Positions 8,307 through 16,699 of a stretch of DNA of 64,000 bases are shown here, piece by piece. Within the stretch, counting starts at the first letter, position 1, and each line of letters opens with the position of its first letter. The stretch is from Herbidospora daliensis (GTDB lineage Bacteria; Actinomycetota; Actinomycetes; Streptosporangiales; Streptosporangiaceae): NCBI RefSeq assembly GCF_001570585.1, contig NZ_BBXF01000012.1:1-64000 (forward strand), in the 5' to 3' direction. The notes under the pieces were generated by a model. The model had not been told where the DNA came from. It saw nothing but the letters and a program-made list of their open reading frames with translations, and did not search any database. The position numbers and the translations under genes are program-made.

Positions 8307-9101
8307 ATGAGCGTGATGAAGAGACTTTCCATGATCTTCAGGTCCAAGGCCAACAAGGCCCTGGACAAAATGGAGGATCCGCGGGAGACCCTGGACTACT
8401 CATATCAGCGCCAGCTCGAGTTGCTCCAGAAGGTACGGCGCGGCGTGGCCGATGTGGCGACCAGCCGCAAGCGGGTCGAATTGCAGATCAACCAGGCCGA
8501 GGCTGAGGCCGCCAAGCGTGAATCGCAGGCGAAGAGCGCCCTGGCCGCCGGTCGCGAAGACCTCGCCCGCGACGCCCTTTCGCGCCGCACCGCCATTCAG
8601 GCCCAGGTGGCCGACCTGCGCATCCAGTACAACAACCTGCAGGGCGAAGAGGAGAAGCTGACCCTCGCGAGCCAGCGCCTCCAGTCCAAGGTCGACGCCT
8701 TCCGCACCCGGAAGGAGACCATCAAGGCCACCTACACCGCGGCCGAGGCGCAGACCCGGATCAACGAGGCCTTCTCCGGCATCTCCGAGGAGATGGGCGA
8801 CGTCGGCCTGGCGATCCAGCGGGCCGAGGACAAGACGGCCCAGATGCAGGCCCGCGCGGGCGCCATCGACGAACTGCTGGCCAGCGGCGCGCTCGACGAC
8901 TACACCGGTCAGCGCGACGACATCCAGTCGGAGCTCGACCGCATGGGCGCCGGGGGCGACGTGGAGCTGGAGCTGGCCCGCATGAAGGCCGAGCTGGGCC
9001 AGGGCCCGGCGCCGAAGAGCGCCATCGAGCAGGGGCAGCCCGCGGCGCAGCCGCAGCCCCAGCACACCCAGCAATACCGTCAGCCGGGGGAGGCACAGTA
9101 G
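8307..9101 (+). CDS. pspA: PspA/IM30 family envelope-stress protein
   Basis: PspA is an ESCRT-III-like peripheral membrane protein that polymerises on damaged or stressed cytoplasmic membrane. The 264-residue product is a nearly continuous helical coiled coil (residues about 25-225) with the conserved opening K-A-N-K-A-L-D-K-M-E-D-P-R-E-T-L and a Gln/Pro-rich tail. I start at 8307 (M-S-V-M-K-R-L), which matches Streptomyces homologues; an in-frame ATG at 8316 is the alternative. The purine-rich stretch 8285-8294 is a somewhat distant ribosome binding site. It leads a four-gene run (pspA-pspAA-htpX-pspAB) with overlaps or tiny gaps. Confidence 0.93.
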   Translation: MSVMKRLSMIFRSKANKALDKMEDPRETLDYSYQRQLELLQKVRRGVADVATSRKRVELQINQAEAEAAKRESQAKSALAAGREDLARDALSRRTAIQAQVADLRIQYNNLQGEEEKLTLASQRLQSKVDAFRTRKETIKATYTAAEAQTRINEAFSGISEEMGDVGLAIQRAEDKTAQMQARAGAIDELLASGALDDYTGQRDDIQSELDRMGAGGDVELELARMKAELGQGPAPKSAIEQGQPAAQPQPQHTQQYRQPGEAQ

Positions 9102-9379
9102 TGATCGTGCGAATCATGGGGGAGGGGCAGGTCCAGATCGCCGACGGCGATCTCGGCGTGCTCAACGACCTCGACACCGAACTCGAGTCGGCCATCGAGG
9201 CCGACGACGAGACCACGTTCCGATCCGCGCTGCACGCGCTCCTCGACAAGGTTCGCCATGTCGGGAAGCCCCTCGCGGACGATGCCCTTGAACCGTCTGA
9301 GCTGATTCTGCCCCCCGCGGACGCCTCGATCGACGAGGTCCGGGAGATGCTGGGCGACCAGGGGCTCATCCCGGGTTAG
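9101..9379 (+). CDS. pspAA: PspA-associated protein PspAA
   Basis: A 92-residue partner protein found next to PspA in actinobacteria, archaea and cyanobacteria. It opens M-I-V-R-I-M-G-E-G-Q-V-Q-I and carries the acidic pattern L-N-D-L-D-T-E-L-E-S typical of this small domain. It is soluble and has no signal peptide. The GTG start shares its first base with the pspA stop codon (TAGTG), so translation is coupled. The genomic association predicts direct work with PspA; the biochemical role is not established. Confidence 0.88.
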   Translation: MIVRIMGEGQVQIADGDLGVLNDLDTELESAIEADDETTFRSALHALLDKVRHVGKPLADDALEPSELILPPADASIDEVREMLGDQGLIPG

Positions 9380-9383
9380 CGCC

Positions 9384-10277
9384 GTGTCCCGGTTCAAGCC
9401 CGACTCTGGGCTGACCCGCCGCATGGTCCTGACCATGTTCCTGCTCGGCCTGCTCTACGTCGTGTTCGTGGCGGTGCTCATCGCCGTCGGGGCGCGGGCG
9501 GTCGTCGTCCTGGTCATCGCCGCGGGCTTCCTGCTGGTGCAGTACTTCTTCTCCGACAAGATCGCGTTGTACGCGATGGGCGGCAGAGAGGTCTCGCCAC
9601 AGGAGGCCCCCGAGCTCCACGCCGTGATCGACCGCCTGAGCGCCCTGGCCGACATGCCCAAACCTCGCGTGGCCGTCGCCGACAGCGACGTGCCCAACGC
9701 GTTCGCCACCGGGCGCAACCAGAAGAACTCCGTCGTCTGCGTGACGACCGGCCTGCTCCGGCGGCTCGATCCGCCCGAGCTCGAAGGCGTCCTGGCCCAC
9801 GAGATGTCCCATGTGGCCCACCGCGACGTCGCGGTCATGACGATCGCCTCGTTCCTCGGCGTGGTGGCCGGGCTGATGACCCGGTTCGCCCTGTACGCCG
9901 GCCTCGGCCGCAACCGCGACAACCAGGGCGGCCTGCCGATCGGCCTGATCATCGTGCTGGTCTCCACGATCGTCTACTGCGTCAGCTTCGTGCTGACCAG
10001 AATGCTCTCGCGCTACCGCGAACTGGCCGCCGACCGGGCCGGGGCCTATCTCACCCAGCGCCCGTCCGCGCTGGCCAGCGCCCTGACCAAGGTGTCGGGC
10101 GAGATCGCCCGCATCCCGACGCGCGACCTGCGCGAGGCGCAGTCGTTTAACGCGTTCTACTTCGCGCCCGCGCTGAACCGGGCGAGCGTGGCGAGCCTGT
10201 TCGCCACCCACCCGCCGCTGGAGAAGCGGCTCGAACAGCTCGCCCGGATCTCCGGCGAACTCGGCAGGGAGGCCTGA
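9384..10277 (+). CDS. htpX: M48B membrane zinc metalloprotease (HtpX type)
   Basis: A 297-residue membrane protease of the HtpX class, involved in quality control of membrane proteins. It has two N-terminal hydrophobic helices (about 12-34 and 37-54), the zinc site H-E-M-S-H (His139, Glu140, His143), a second hydrophobic pair (about 152-200), and the downstream E-L-A-A-D-R-A-G segment supplying the third metal ligand. Start is GTG at 9384, four bases after the pspAA stop. Its position between pspAA and pspAB supports a role in the same membrane-stress response. Confidence 0.92.
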   Translation: MSRFKPDSGLTRRMVLTMFLLGLLYVVFVAVLIAVGARAVVVLVIAAGFLLVQYFFSDKIALYAMGGREVSPQEAPELHAVIDRLSALADMPKPRVAVADSDVPNAFATGRNQKNSVVCVTTGLLRRLDPPELEGVLAHEMSHVAHRDVAVMTIASFLGVVAGLMTRFALYAGLGRNRDNQGGLPIGLIIVLVSTIVYCVSFVLTRMLSRYRELAADRAGAYLTQRPSALASALTKVSGEIARIPTRDLREAQSFNAFYFAPALNRASVASLFATHPPLEKRLEQLARISGELGREA

Positions 10278-10825
10278 TGGGCTGGTTCGACGCGCTGCTC
10301 GGCCGGTCGAAGCAGGCCAGGCCCGATCTCGACGCGCTGTTCGCGCTGCCGTCGGCCGCGGTGACGCTGCAGGTCGCGACCGCGTTCGGGCCCGCCGGGG
10401 TGGGCTCGGTCTGCTTCCGCGCCGCCGAGGGGGCCGCGTTCGCGCGGCTCCAGGACGACGTGCGGGCGCTCGTCGGCAGCCCGGAGATCACCCAGGACGA
10501 CTACGGCTTCACCTGGCTGACCGTGCGCGACGACGACGTGTCGTCTTTGGTGACCAACCTCCACGGGGCCAACTCCAGCCTGGAGGGCGCCGGGTTCGGC
10601 TCGGCCCTGCTGTGTACGACCGTCGTCTTCGCCGACCCCGCCGGGAGACGGCTCGCCCTGGTATATCTCTACAAGCAGGGCACGTTCTACCCGTTCGCCC
10701 CACTGCCGGGCCAGCGGCGCGACAACGCCCTGGAACTGCAGGCGCGCGGCACGCTCGCGGGCGACCTGCCCATCGAGGCCGACCTGTCCCGCTGGTTCGC
10801 GGTGTGGGGGGCGCCCGGACTGTAG
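10277..10825 (+). CDS. pspAB: PspA-associated protein PspAB
   Basis: A 182-residue soluble protein of the actinobacterial PspAB family. Recognisable features are the start M-G-W-F-D-A-L-L-G-R, the segment D-D-Y-G-F-T-W-L-T-V and the late K-Q-G-T-F-Y-P-F-A-P. It overlaps the htpX stop by one base, as usual for this operon. No enzymatic motif is visible. The function is inferred only from its constant company with PspA and HtpX. Confidence 0.88.
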   Translation: MGWFDALLGRSKQARPDLDALFALPSAAVTLQVATAFGPAGVGSVCFRAAEGAAFARLQDDVRALVGSPEITQDDYGFTWLTVRDDDVSSLVTNLHGANSSLEGAGFGSALLCTTVVFADPAGRRLALVYLYKQGTFYPFAPLPGQRRDNALELQARGTLAGDLPIEADLSRWFAVWGAPGL

Positions 10826-10833
10826 GGGAGCCA

Positions 10834-11571
10834 GTGGAGCAACGGGAGTACGCCGACGCGGTCGCCGCGCAGATCACCCGCATGGCCGACGCCGTCAGAG
10901 GTCACGACCTGTCCAGGCCGGTGCCGACCTGCCCCGGCTGGACCCTGCGCGACCTGGTCGAGCACACCGGGAGCACCCACCGCAGGGCCGCGATCGTGGC
11001 CGGGGAGGCCCGCCAGGAGCGGCTCGACCGGGCGTCGGTCGACCTGGGGCTGCCCGCCGGCGACGGCGGCTACGCCGACTGGTTCGCGGCCGGCGCCGAA
11101 CCTCTGAAGGCGGCCCTGCTGGCCCACGACCCCTCGACGGTCGTCTGGACGTGGGCCGGCCCCCGCCCCGTGCTCTGGTGGGCCCGCCGCCAGCTCTGCG
11201 AGAACGCCGTCCACGGCGCCGACGCGGCCATCGCCCTGGGCCACACCCCGCAGATCGACGAGGCCGTGGCCGCCGACGGGGTGAGCGAGCTGCTCGACAA
11301 CCTCCCCCACGCCGACTGGAAGCCGCGCGACCTGACCGGCGACGGCGAGCGGTTGTCGTGGCAGTCCGACACCGGGGCGGGCTTCCTGGTCACCCTCTAC
11401 CCCGACGGCTTCACCTACGAGCCGTCGGCCATGCCCGGCGAGGTCACCGTCCGCACCTCGACGGCGGCCGACATCCTGCTGCTGATGTGGGGGCGGCGCG
11501 GCTACGGCGACTACTCCGTCGAGGGCGACTCCGCCCTGCTCAAGCGGTGGGCCGACAACTCCACGATGTGA
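10834..11571 (+). CDS. mycothiol-dependent maleylpyruvate isomerase family protein
   Basis: A 245-residue member of the DinB-like family that uses mycothiol as a thiol cofactor in actinobacteria. The N-terminal four-helix part shows T-C-P-G-W-T-L-R-D-L-V-E-H-T-G and a later R-R-Q-L-C-E-N-A-V-H-G-A-D, the usual metal-binding His positions. A C-terminal SCP2-like portion follows, ending in the typical L-L-M-W-G-R-R. Most members have unknown substrates, so maleylpyruvate itself is unlikely to be certain. The GTG at 10834 lies eight bases after the pspAB stop, with GGGGAG just upstream at a short spacing. Confidence 0.85.
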   Translation: MEQREYADAVAAQITRMADAVRGHDLSRPVPTCPGWTLRDLVEHTGSTHRRAAIVAGEARQERLDRASVDLGLPAGDGGYADWFAAGAEPLKAALLAHDPSTVVWTWAGPRPVLWWARRQLCENAVHGADAAIALGHTPQIDEAVAADGVSELLDNLPHADWKPRDLTGDGERLSWQSDTGAGFLVTLYPDGFTYEPSAMPGEVTVRTSTAADILLLMWGRRGYGDYSVEGDSALLKRWADNSTM

Positions 11572-11639
11572 CCCAGGATGTGACCAAGGACGCGTGGCGC
11601 GACGCCCGCGCGGGCCGGGCCGGTGATGGGATCGCGCGC

Positions 11640-12353
11640 ATGATCACCATCAGGTACGCGACCGCGGCCGCCTTCCTCGCCGCCGGACTGCTGTCGACCC
11701 CGGCGGCGTTCGCCTCCACGCCGGCCGGGTATGCCGGGTTCGTGGCAGACGACGCGAAGATCACCGTCATCGGCAACGGCGCCGTCTCGGCGGCCCCCGA
11801 CCGCATGCGTCTCCAGGCGGGCGTCGAGGTCCGGCGCGCGACCGCCGGGGCCGCGTTCGGCGACGCCCGCAAGGCCGCCGCGAAGCTGCGCGCCGCCCTG
11901 CTCGGCGCCGGCGTCGACGAAGACGACCTGCGCACCAGCGAGATCTCGCTCGGCCCCGAATACGACGACTACCCGAAGGTCTCCGGCTACCGCGCCGGAC
12001 AGGGCGTCGAGGTGCTCGTCCGCAACCTCGACCGCGCCGACCGGGTCGTCGACGCGGTGGCCTCGGCCGGGGAGGAGGCCCGCCTGAGCGGCATCTCCTT
12101 CGAGATCGGCGACCCTGCCAAGGCGCTGGCCGCCGCCCGCGACGCCGCCTACAAGGACGCCGCGGCCAAGGCCCGGCAGTACGCCCGGCTGACCGGCCGC
12201 CGGCTCGGCCGGGTGGTGAGCGTCCACGAAGACGGCGAGGGCCGGGCCCCGATCCCGTTCGAGGGCGTCCACCTCATGGCGGCCGACAAGTCGATCTCGC
12301 CGGGCCGCCAGTCGGTGGGCGTCAACGTCACGGTCGTCTTCCAGCTCCGCTAG
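11640..12353 (+). CDS. secreted SIMPL (DUF541) domain protein
   Basis: A 237-residue exported protein. A signal peptide covers about residues 1-25, ending near A-F-A-S. The rest is a SIMPL/DUF541 domain with I-T-V-I-G-N-G-A-V-S-A-A-P-D, the T-S-E-I-S-L-G-P-E-Y strand, the A-R-D-A-A-Y-K-D-A-A-A-K-A helix and a final V-N-V-T-V-V-F-Q-L. Family members are periplasmic or extracytoplasmic and are linked to oxidative-stress tolerance (the YggE type), but the molecular mechanism is unknown. Start ATG at 11640 is the first codon before the signal peptide; its ribosome binding site is weak. Confidence 0.87.
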   Translation: MITIRYATAAAFLAAGLLSTPAAFASTPAGYAGFVADDAKITVIGNGAVSAAPDRMRLQAGVEVRRATAGAAFGDARKAAAKLRAALLGAGVDEDDLRTSEISLGPEYDDYPKVSGYRAGQGVEVLVRNLDRADRVVDAVASAGEEARLSGISFEIGDPAKALAAARDAAYKDAAAKARQYARLTGRRLGRVVSVHEDGEGRAPIPFEGVHLMAADKSISPGRQSVGVNVTVVFQLR

Positions 12354-12356
12354 CCG

Positions 12357-13511
12357 CTACGGCAGCGCCAGCATGCGGTCGAGCGCGACCTTGGCCCAGT
12401 GGGTGGTCTCGGGGTCGACCGTGATCTGGTTCACGACCTGTCCCGCCGCCAGCGACTCCAGCGAGCGCACCAGGTGGGGCAGGTCGATGCGGTTCATCGT
12501 CGAGCAGTAGCAGACGGTCTTCTCCAGGAACATGACCGTCTTGTCGGGGAACATCGTCCCCAGCCGCCGCACCAGGTTGAGCTCGGTGCCCACGGCCCAG
12601 GTCGAGCCGGCCGGGGCCGCCTCCAGCTGCTTGATGATGTATTCGGTCGAGCCGACGTAGTCGGCCTTGGTGACCACCTCGTGGCGGCACTCGGGGTGCA
12701 CCAGCACGTTCACGCCGGGCACCCGGGCCCGCACGTCGTCGACGTTCTCGGCGGTGAAGCGGCCGTGCACCGAGCAGTGACCCTTCCAGAGGATCATCTT
12801 GGCGTTTTTGAGCTGCTCGTCGGTCAGGCCGCCGTTGGGCCGGTGCGGGTTGTAGACCACGCAGTCGTCCAGCGACAGGCCCATCTCCAGCACGGCGGTG
12901 TTGCGGCCGAGGTGCTGGTCGGGCAGGAAGAGCACCTTCTCGCCCTGCTCGAAGGCCCAGTCGAGGGCCCTCTTGGCATTGGACGAGGTGCACACCGCGC
13001 CGCCGTGCCGCCCGCAGAACGCCTTGATGTCGGCACTGCTGTTCATGTACGTCACCGGCACCGTGACCCCGGCGATCCCGGCGTCCTCCAGCACCTCCCA
13101 GGCCTCCTCGACCTGGTCGAAGGTGGCCATGTCGGCCATGGAGCACCCGGCGGCCAGGTCGGGCAGGATCACCTTCTGCCGGTCGGAGGTCAGGATGTCG
13201 GCCGACTCGGCCATGAAGTGGACGCCGCAGAACACGATGAACTCGGCCTCGGGCCGGGCCGCCGCCTCGCGGGCCAGCTTGAAGGAGTCGCCCGTCACGT
13301 CGGCGAACTGGATGACCTCGTCACGCTGGTAGTGGTGGCCCAGCACGAACAGCCGGTCGCCGAGCGCCTCCTTGGCCTTGCGGGCCCGCGCCACCAGCTC
13401 CGGGTCGGACGCGGGGGGCAGCTCACCGGGGCAGTCGACACCGCGCTCACTGTGCGGGTCGACGCCCTGCCCGAGGACGAAGAGCGGAAGACTCGTGGTC
13501 GTCACGACCAC
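12357..13511 (-). CDS. nadA: quinolinate synthase NadA
   Basis: NadA condenses iminoaspartate with dihydroxyacetone phosphate to make quinolinate, the first pyridine of de novo NAD synthesis. The 384-residue protein has the three-fold repeated NadA architecture and the three cluster cysteines expected for its [4Fe-4S] centre: one in A-G-C-S-M-A-D-M, one in H-P-E-C-R-H-E-V, and one in the V-C-Y-C-S-T-M-N-R segment. Start is GTG at 13511. nadB and nadC are not adjacent, so NAD genes are split in this genome or lie elsewhere. It is divergent from the Fe-S assembly gene erpA, which fits its need for a cluster. Confidence 0.95.
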   Translation of the reverse strand: MVVTTTSLPLFVLGQGVDPHSERGVDCPGELPPASDPELVARARKAKEALGDRLFVLGHHYQRDEVIQFADVTGDSFKLAREAAARPEAEFIVFCGVHFMAESADILTSDRQKVILPDLAAGCSMADMATFDQVEEAWEVLEDAGIAGVTVPVTYMNSSADIKAFCGRHGGAVCTSSNAKRALDWAFEQGEKVLFLPDQHLGRNTAVLEMGLSLDDCVVYNPHRPNGGLTDEQLKNAKMILWKGHCSVHGRFTAENVDDVRARVPGVNVLVHPECRHEVVTKADYVGSTEYIIKQLEAAPAGSTWAVGTELNLVRRLGTMFPDKTVMFLEKTVCYCSTMNRIDLPHLVRSLESLAAGQVVNQITVDPETTHWAKVALDRMLALP

Positions 13512-13529
13512 ACCCCCTTCGGGGACTTA

Positions 13530-13544
13530 TCGTCGAACTGACGA
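13530..13544. promoter_or_regulatory. short inverted repeat upstream of nadA
   Basis: TCGTC and GACGA arms separated by five bases lie 19-33 bases before the nadA start in an AT-richer patch of the nadA/erpA divergent region. The arms are short, so a role as an operator is only a suggestion. Confidence 0.25.
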
Positions 13545-13671
13545 CTAATAATTACACATCCGCTTTGGGAGGTATTCCCCTGGGGTGTCCGGACCGGGAA
13601 TGTAGGGACAGGGCCAACGTGTTGCTAACGTTCTAGAAGGACGTCAGATACAGACGCTGGGAGTCACCAAG

Positions 13672-14025
13672 ATGTCGGTTGAGAGCAGCGAGACCACGAA
13701 GCAGGGACTGAACCTGACCGACGCGGCCGCCGCCAAGGTCAGCAGCCTGCTGGAGCAGCAGGGCGAGGAGGGTCTCCACCTCCGCGTCGCCGTGCAGCCG
13801 GGGGGCTGTTCCGGCCTCCGTTACCAGCTCTACTTCGACGACCGCTCGATGGACGGCGACGTTGTCTCCGACTTCGGCGGCGTCTCGGTCGTGACCGACC
13901 GGATGAGCGCCCCCTACCTGATCGGTGCGACCGTCGACTTCGTCGACACGATCGAGAAGTCCGGCTTCACGATCGACAACCCGAACGCCACGGGTTCCTG
14001 CGCCTGCGGCGACTCCTTCAACTAA
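13672..14025 (+). CDS. erpA: A-type Fe-S cluster carrier/insertion protein
   Basis: A 117-residue HesB/IscA/ErpA-type carrier that receives a Fe-S cluster from the scaffold and gives it to target enzymes. The three conserved cysteines are present: Cys46 in G-G-C-S-G and Cys110/Cys112 in C-A-C-G-D. GGGAG precedes the ATG. The same gene lies near the cytochrome oxidase genes in mycobacteria (Rv2204c type) and streptomycetes. Likely clients in this window include NadA and the Rieske protein QcrA; that is inference. Confidence 0.92.
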   Translation: MSVESSETTKQGLNLTDAAAAKVSSLLEQQGEEGLHLRVAVQPGGCSGLRYQLYFDDRSMDGDVVSDFGGVSVVTDRMSAPYLIGATVDFVDTIEKSGFTIDNPNATGSCACGDSFN

Positions 14026-14038
14026 GGAGCGCCAGGTC

Positions 14039-14074
14039 AGACACCCGCGCACCTGGTCAGGCGCGCGGGTGTCT
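14039..14074 (+). terminator. 12-bp hairpin after erpA
   Basis: Arms 14039-14050 and 14063-14074 pair perfectly over 12 bp, with a 12-base loop, starting 14 bases after the erpA stop. There is no long U-run. It separates erpA from adoK. Confidence 0.7.
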
Positions 14075-14170
14075 CGTCATGTCCCGGGTCGGCCGGAATA
14101 TCGCGTATTCTTGCGGGGCTCGCGATCCGGCGGGCGTTCCACGCGCTGCTGACAACGAGGAGATCACCCC

Positions 14171-15157
14171 GTGCGCATCGCCGTCACCGGCTCCATCGCG
14201 ACCGACCATCTGATGACGTTCCCCGGCCGCTTCGGCGACCAGCTCATCGCCGAGCAGCTCGACCGCGTCTCGCTGTCGTTCCTCGTCGACGAGCTGGAGA
14301 TCCGGCGGGGCGGCTGCGCGGGCAACATCGCGTTCGGCATGGGCGGCCTGGGGCTGCGGCCGATCCTCGTGGGCGCGGTCGGCGACGACTTCGCCGACTA
14401 CCGGTCATGGCTGGAGCGTCACGGCGTCGACTGCGACTCCGTCCACATCTCCGAGCTCCACCACACCGCGCGGTTCCTGTGCACCACCGACCAGGACCAC
14501 AACCAGATCGCCTCGTTCTACACCGGCGCGATGGCCGAGGCCCGCAACATCGAGCTCGGCCCGATCGCGGCCCGCGTCGGCGGCCTCGACCTCGTGCTCG
14601 TCGGCCCCAACGACCCCGACGCCATGCTGCGCCACACCGCCGAGTGCAGGTCGCGCGGCATCGCCTTCGCCGCCGACATCTCGCAGCAGCTCGCCCGCAT
14701 GCCCGGCGAGCAGATCCGCGAGCTGATCGACGGCGCGGCCTACCTCTTCTCCAACGACTACGAGAAGGGGCTCATCGAGCAGAAGACCGGCTGGTCCGAC
14801 GAAGAGGTCCTCGACCGCGTCGGCGTGCGGGTCACCACGCTCGGCCCCAAGGGCTCCCGCATCGACCGCAAGGGCGAGCCCTCGATCCACGTCTCCCCGG
14901 CCCCCGAGCGCGGCAAGGCCGACCCGACCGGCGTCGGCGACGCGTTCCGCTCGGGCTTCCTGGCGGGCCTGACCTGGGGCCTGAGCCTGGAGCGCTGCGC
15001 CCAGATCGGCAACCTCACCGCCACCCACGTGCTGGAGCGCGTCGGCGGCCAGGAGTACGAGCTCGGCCAGGCCGACTTCCTCGAGCGTTTCGGCGCCTGC
15101 TACGGCAAGGACGCCGCCGCCGAGGTCGGCGCCCACCTGCGCTGCCTGCGCCCGTAG
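14171..15157 (+). CDS. adoK: adenosine kinase, PfkB family
   Basis: A 328-residue PfkB-fold kinase. It resembles mycobacterial AdoK along its whole length: the opening R-I-A-V-T-G-S-I-A-T-D-H-L-M, the S-L-S-F-L-V-D segment, the G-A-M-A-E-A-R-N-I-E-L motif and D-P-T-G-V-G-D-A-F-R-S-G-F, which holds the catalytic Asp and the anion hole. AdoK phosphorylates adenosine to AMP in purine salvage and differs from the eukaryotic type. Start GTG at 14171 follows GAGGAG. The neighbourhood (erpA upstream, ctaC downstream) is the same as in Mycobacterium. A broader sugar-kinase activity cannot be excluded. Confidence 0.88.
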   Translation: MRIAVTGSIATDHLMTFPGRFGDQLIAEQLDRVSLSFLVDELEIRRGGCAGNIAFGMGGLGLRPILVGAVGDDFADYRSWLERHGVDCDSVHISELHHTARFLCTTDQDHNQIASFYTGAMAEARNIELGPIAARVGGLDLVLVGPNDPDAMLRHTAECRSRGIAFAADISQQLARMPGEQIRELIDGAAYLFSNDYEKGLIEQKTGWSDEEVLDRVGVRVTTLGPKGSRIDRKGEPSIHVSPAPERGKADPTGVGDAFRSGFLAGLTWGLSLERCAQIGNLTATHVLERVGGQEYELGQADFLERFGACYGKDAAAEVGAHLRCLRP

Positions 15158-15166
15158 CCGCGCGCG

Positions 15167-15195
15167 AAAGGGCCGCCCCTCGGGGCGGCCTTTTT
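15167..15195 (+). terminator. intrinsic terminator after adoK
   Basis: A G-C stem (15171-15179 with 15182-15190) flanked by AAA and TTTTT lies ten bases past the adoK stop. It also abuts the 3' end of the converging tusA gene and probably stops both. Confidence 0.9.
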
Positions 15196-15485
15196 CAGTA
15201 CTGCCGGCGGACGTGGATCGACCAGCCGCCCCGGGGCAGCTCGTAGCTCTCGACGTGCTGGTGCGACTTCAGGCGGCACCAGGCCGGGATGTCGGTGAAC
15301 GCGGCCGGGTCGTCGGCCAGCACCGAGATCACCGCCCCGACGGGCACCTCGCCGACGCGCTCGGCCAGCATGATGATCGGTATCGGGCACTTGCGGCCCA
15401 GTGCGTCGATGGTCAGCGCGGCCGGCGGCACCACCGGCGCGGGCGCTTCGGCAGGCGGCTCGGGCGACTTCTTACGCCAGATCAC
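15195..15485 (-). CDS. TusA-family sulfur carrier protein
   Basis: A 96-residue sulfur-relay protein. The TusA signature C-P-I-P with its persulfide-bearing Cys sits in D-A-L-G-R-K-C-P-I-P-I-I-M-L, after an unusual Pro/Ala-rich N-terminal extension of about 25 residues. The end (C-R-L-K-S-H-Q-H-V-E-S-Y-E-L) fits the fold. The GTG at 15485 overlaps the stop of the cysteine desulfurase gene (GTGA), so the two are coupled. The desulfurase would load TusA with sulfur; the acceptor pathway (tRNA thiolation, cofactor or Fe-S supply) is not shown by the sequence. Confidence 0.9.
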   Translation of the reverse strand: MIWRKKSPEPPAEAPAPVVPPAALTIDALGRKCPIPIIMLAERVGEVPVGAVISVLADDPAAFTDIPAWCRLKSHQHVESYELPRGGWSIHVRRQY

Positions 15486-16615
15486 TGCACCCCCAGACGC
15501 TGGCGGACGCGACGCACGATGTCGGGGAGGACCGTGAGGAACCGGTCGACATCGTCTTCGGGAATCCCACGGGGCAGCGATACCCGGACGTTTCCATGCG
15601 TAAGCACGCCCATCGCCTCCAGCACGTGTGATGGACGAAGCGTACTCGCCGTACACGAACTTCCTGACGAGACGGCGAAACCGGCCTTGTCCAATTCGGT
15701 CAGGAGCGCCTCGCCGTCGACGTACAGGCACGAGAAGGTCACCAGATGCGGGAGGCGGTCGACCGGATCGCCGATCACCTCGACGTCGGGGACGCGGCGC
15801 GGGACCTCGGCGCGGATCCGGTCGACCAGCGCCGACAGGCGAGCGTTCTCGGCCGCCGACTCGGCCGCGCGGGCGCGCAGCGCCGCCGCGGCGGCCACCA
15901 CGGCGGGCACGTTCTCGTAGCCCGGCACCCGGCGCAGTTCCCGCTCGTCCTCCGGATAGGGCGAGCGCCAGCGGGTGCCCTTGCGGACCGCCAGCACCCC
16001 GACCCCGGCCGGCCCGCCCCACTTGTGGGCGCTGGCCGCCAGCACCGACCAGCCCGGCGGAATCGGCAGCCGCCCGGCCGACTGGGCCGCGTCGACCACC
16101 AGCGGCACCCCCGCCGCCCGGCACGCCTCGGCGGCCTCGGCCACCGGCTGGAGGGTGCCCACCTCGTGGTTGGCCGTCTGGAGCGCCGCCGCGGCGACCC
16201 CCTCGGCGGCCACCGCCTCGGCGAAGGCCGGCAGGTCGACCCGCCCGGAGAGCGCGACCCCGATCGTCTGCACGCTGCCCCCGGCGCCCTCGTGGACGCC
16301 CGCGGCGTGCAGCACGCTGGAGTGCTCCACCGCGCTCACCACCAGGTGCCGCCCGGCCCGCCGCCGGGCCTGCGACACGCCGAGGACGCCCAGGTGGACG
16401 GCCTGCGTGCCCGACGTGGTGAACGACAGCTCGTCGGGCCGCGCGCCGAGCACCTCGGCGATCTCGGCCCGCGCCTGGTCGAGCAGCAGCCGCGCCCGGC
16501 GGGCCGAACCGTAGAGCCGGGCGGGGTCGGCCCACCCCACGTCGAGGGCCGCGAGCAGGGCTTCACGGGCCGCTGGGTGGAGGGGCTCGGTCGAGGCCGC
16601 GTCGAGGTACGCCAC
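15482..16615 (-). CDS. cysteine desulfurase (class V PLP enzyme)
   Basis: A 377-residue PLP enzyme of the NifS/IscS type that takes sulfur from cysteine. Key residues are Lys198 in S-A-H-K-W-G-G-P (Schiff base), Asp175 in V-V-D-A-A-Q-S-A, His150 in Q-T-A-N-H-E-V-G-T, and Cys321 in S-S-G-S-S-C-T-A-S, the persulfide Cys on the mobile loop. The start is GTG at 16615. It is not the SUF-operon enzyme, which normally sits with sufBCD. Its coupled partner is the TusA-like carrier, and the pair lies just upstream of, and divergent from, the cytochrome oxidase genes. Confidence 0.9.
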   Translation of the reverse strand: MAYLDAASTEPLHPAAREALLAALDVGWADPARLYGSARRARLLLDQARAEIAEVLGARPDELSFTTSGTQAVHLGVLGVSQARRRAGRHLVVSAVEHSSVLHAAGVHEGAGGSVQTIGVALSGRVDLPAFAEAVAAEGVAAAALQTANHEVGTLQPVAEAAEACRAAGVPLVVDAAQSAGRLPIPPGWSVLAASAHKWGGPAGVGVLAVRKGTRWRSPYPEDERELRRVPGYENVPAVVAAAAALRARAAESAAENARLSALVDRIRAEVPRRVPDVEVIGDPVDRLPHLVTFSCLYVDGEALLTELDKAGFAVSSGSSCTASTLRPSHVLEAMGVLTHGNVRVSLPRGIPEDDVDRFLTVLPDIVRRVRQRLGVQ

Positions 16616-16699
16616 AGTGAGGACATTAACGGGGGCTGGAACGAGGACCGGTGCCGGTCCGCGCTAAAGTGTCTCGGCATTGAAGTGAATCAAGTAAAG

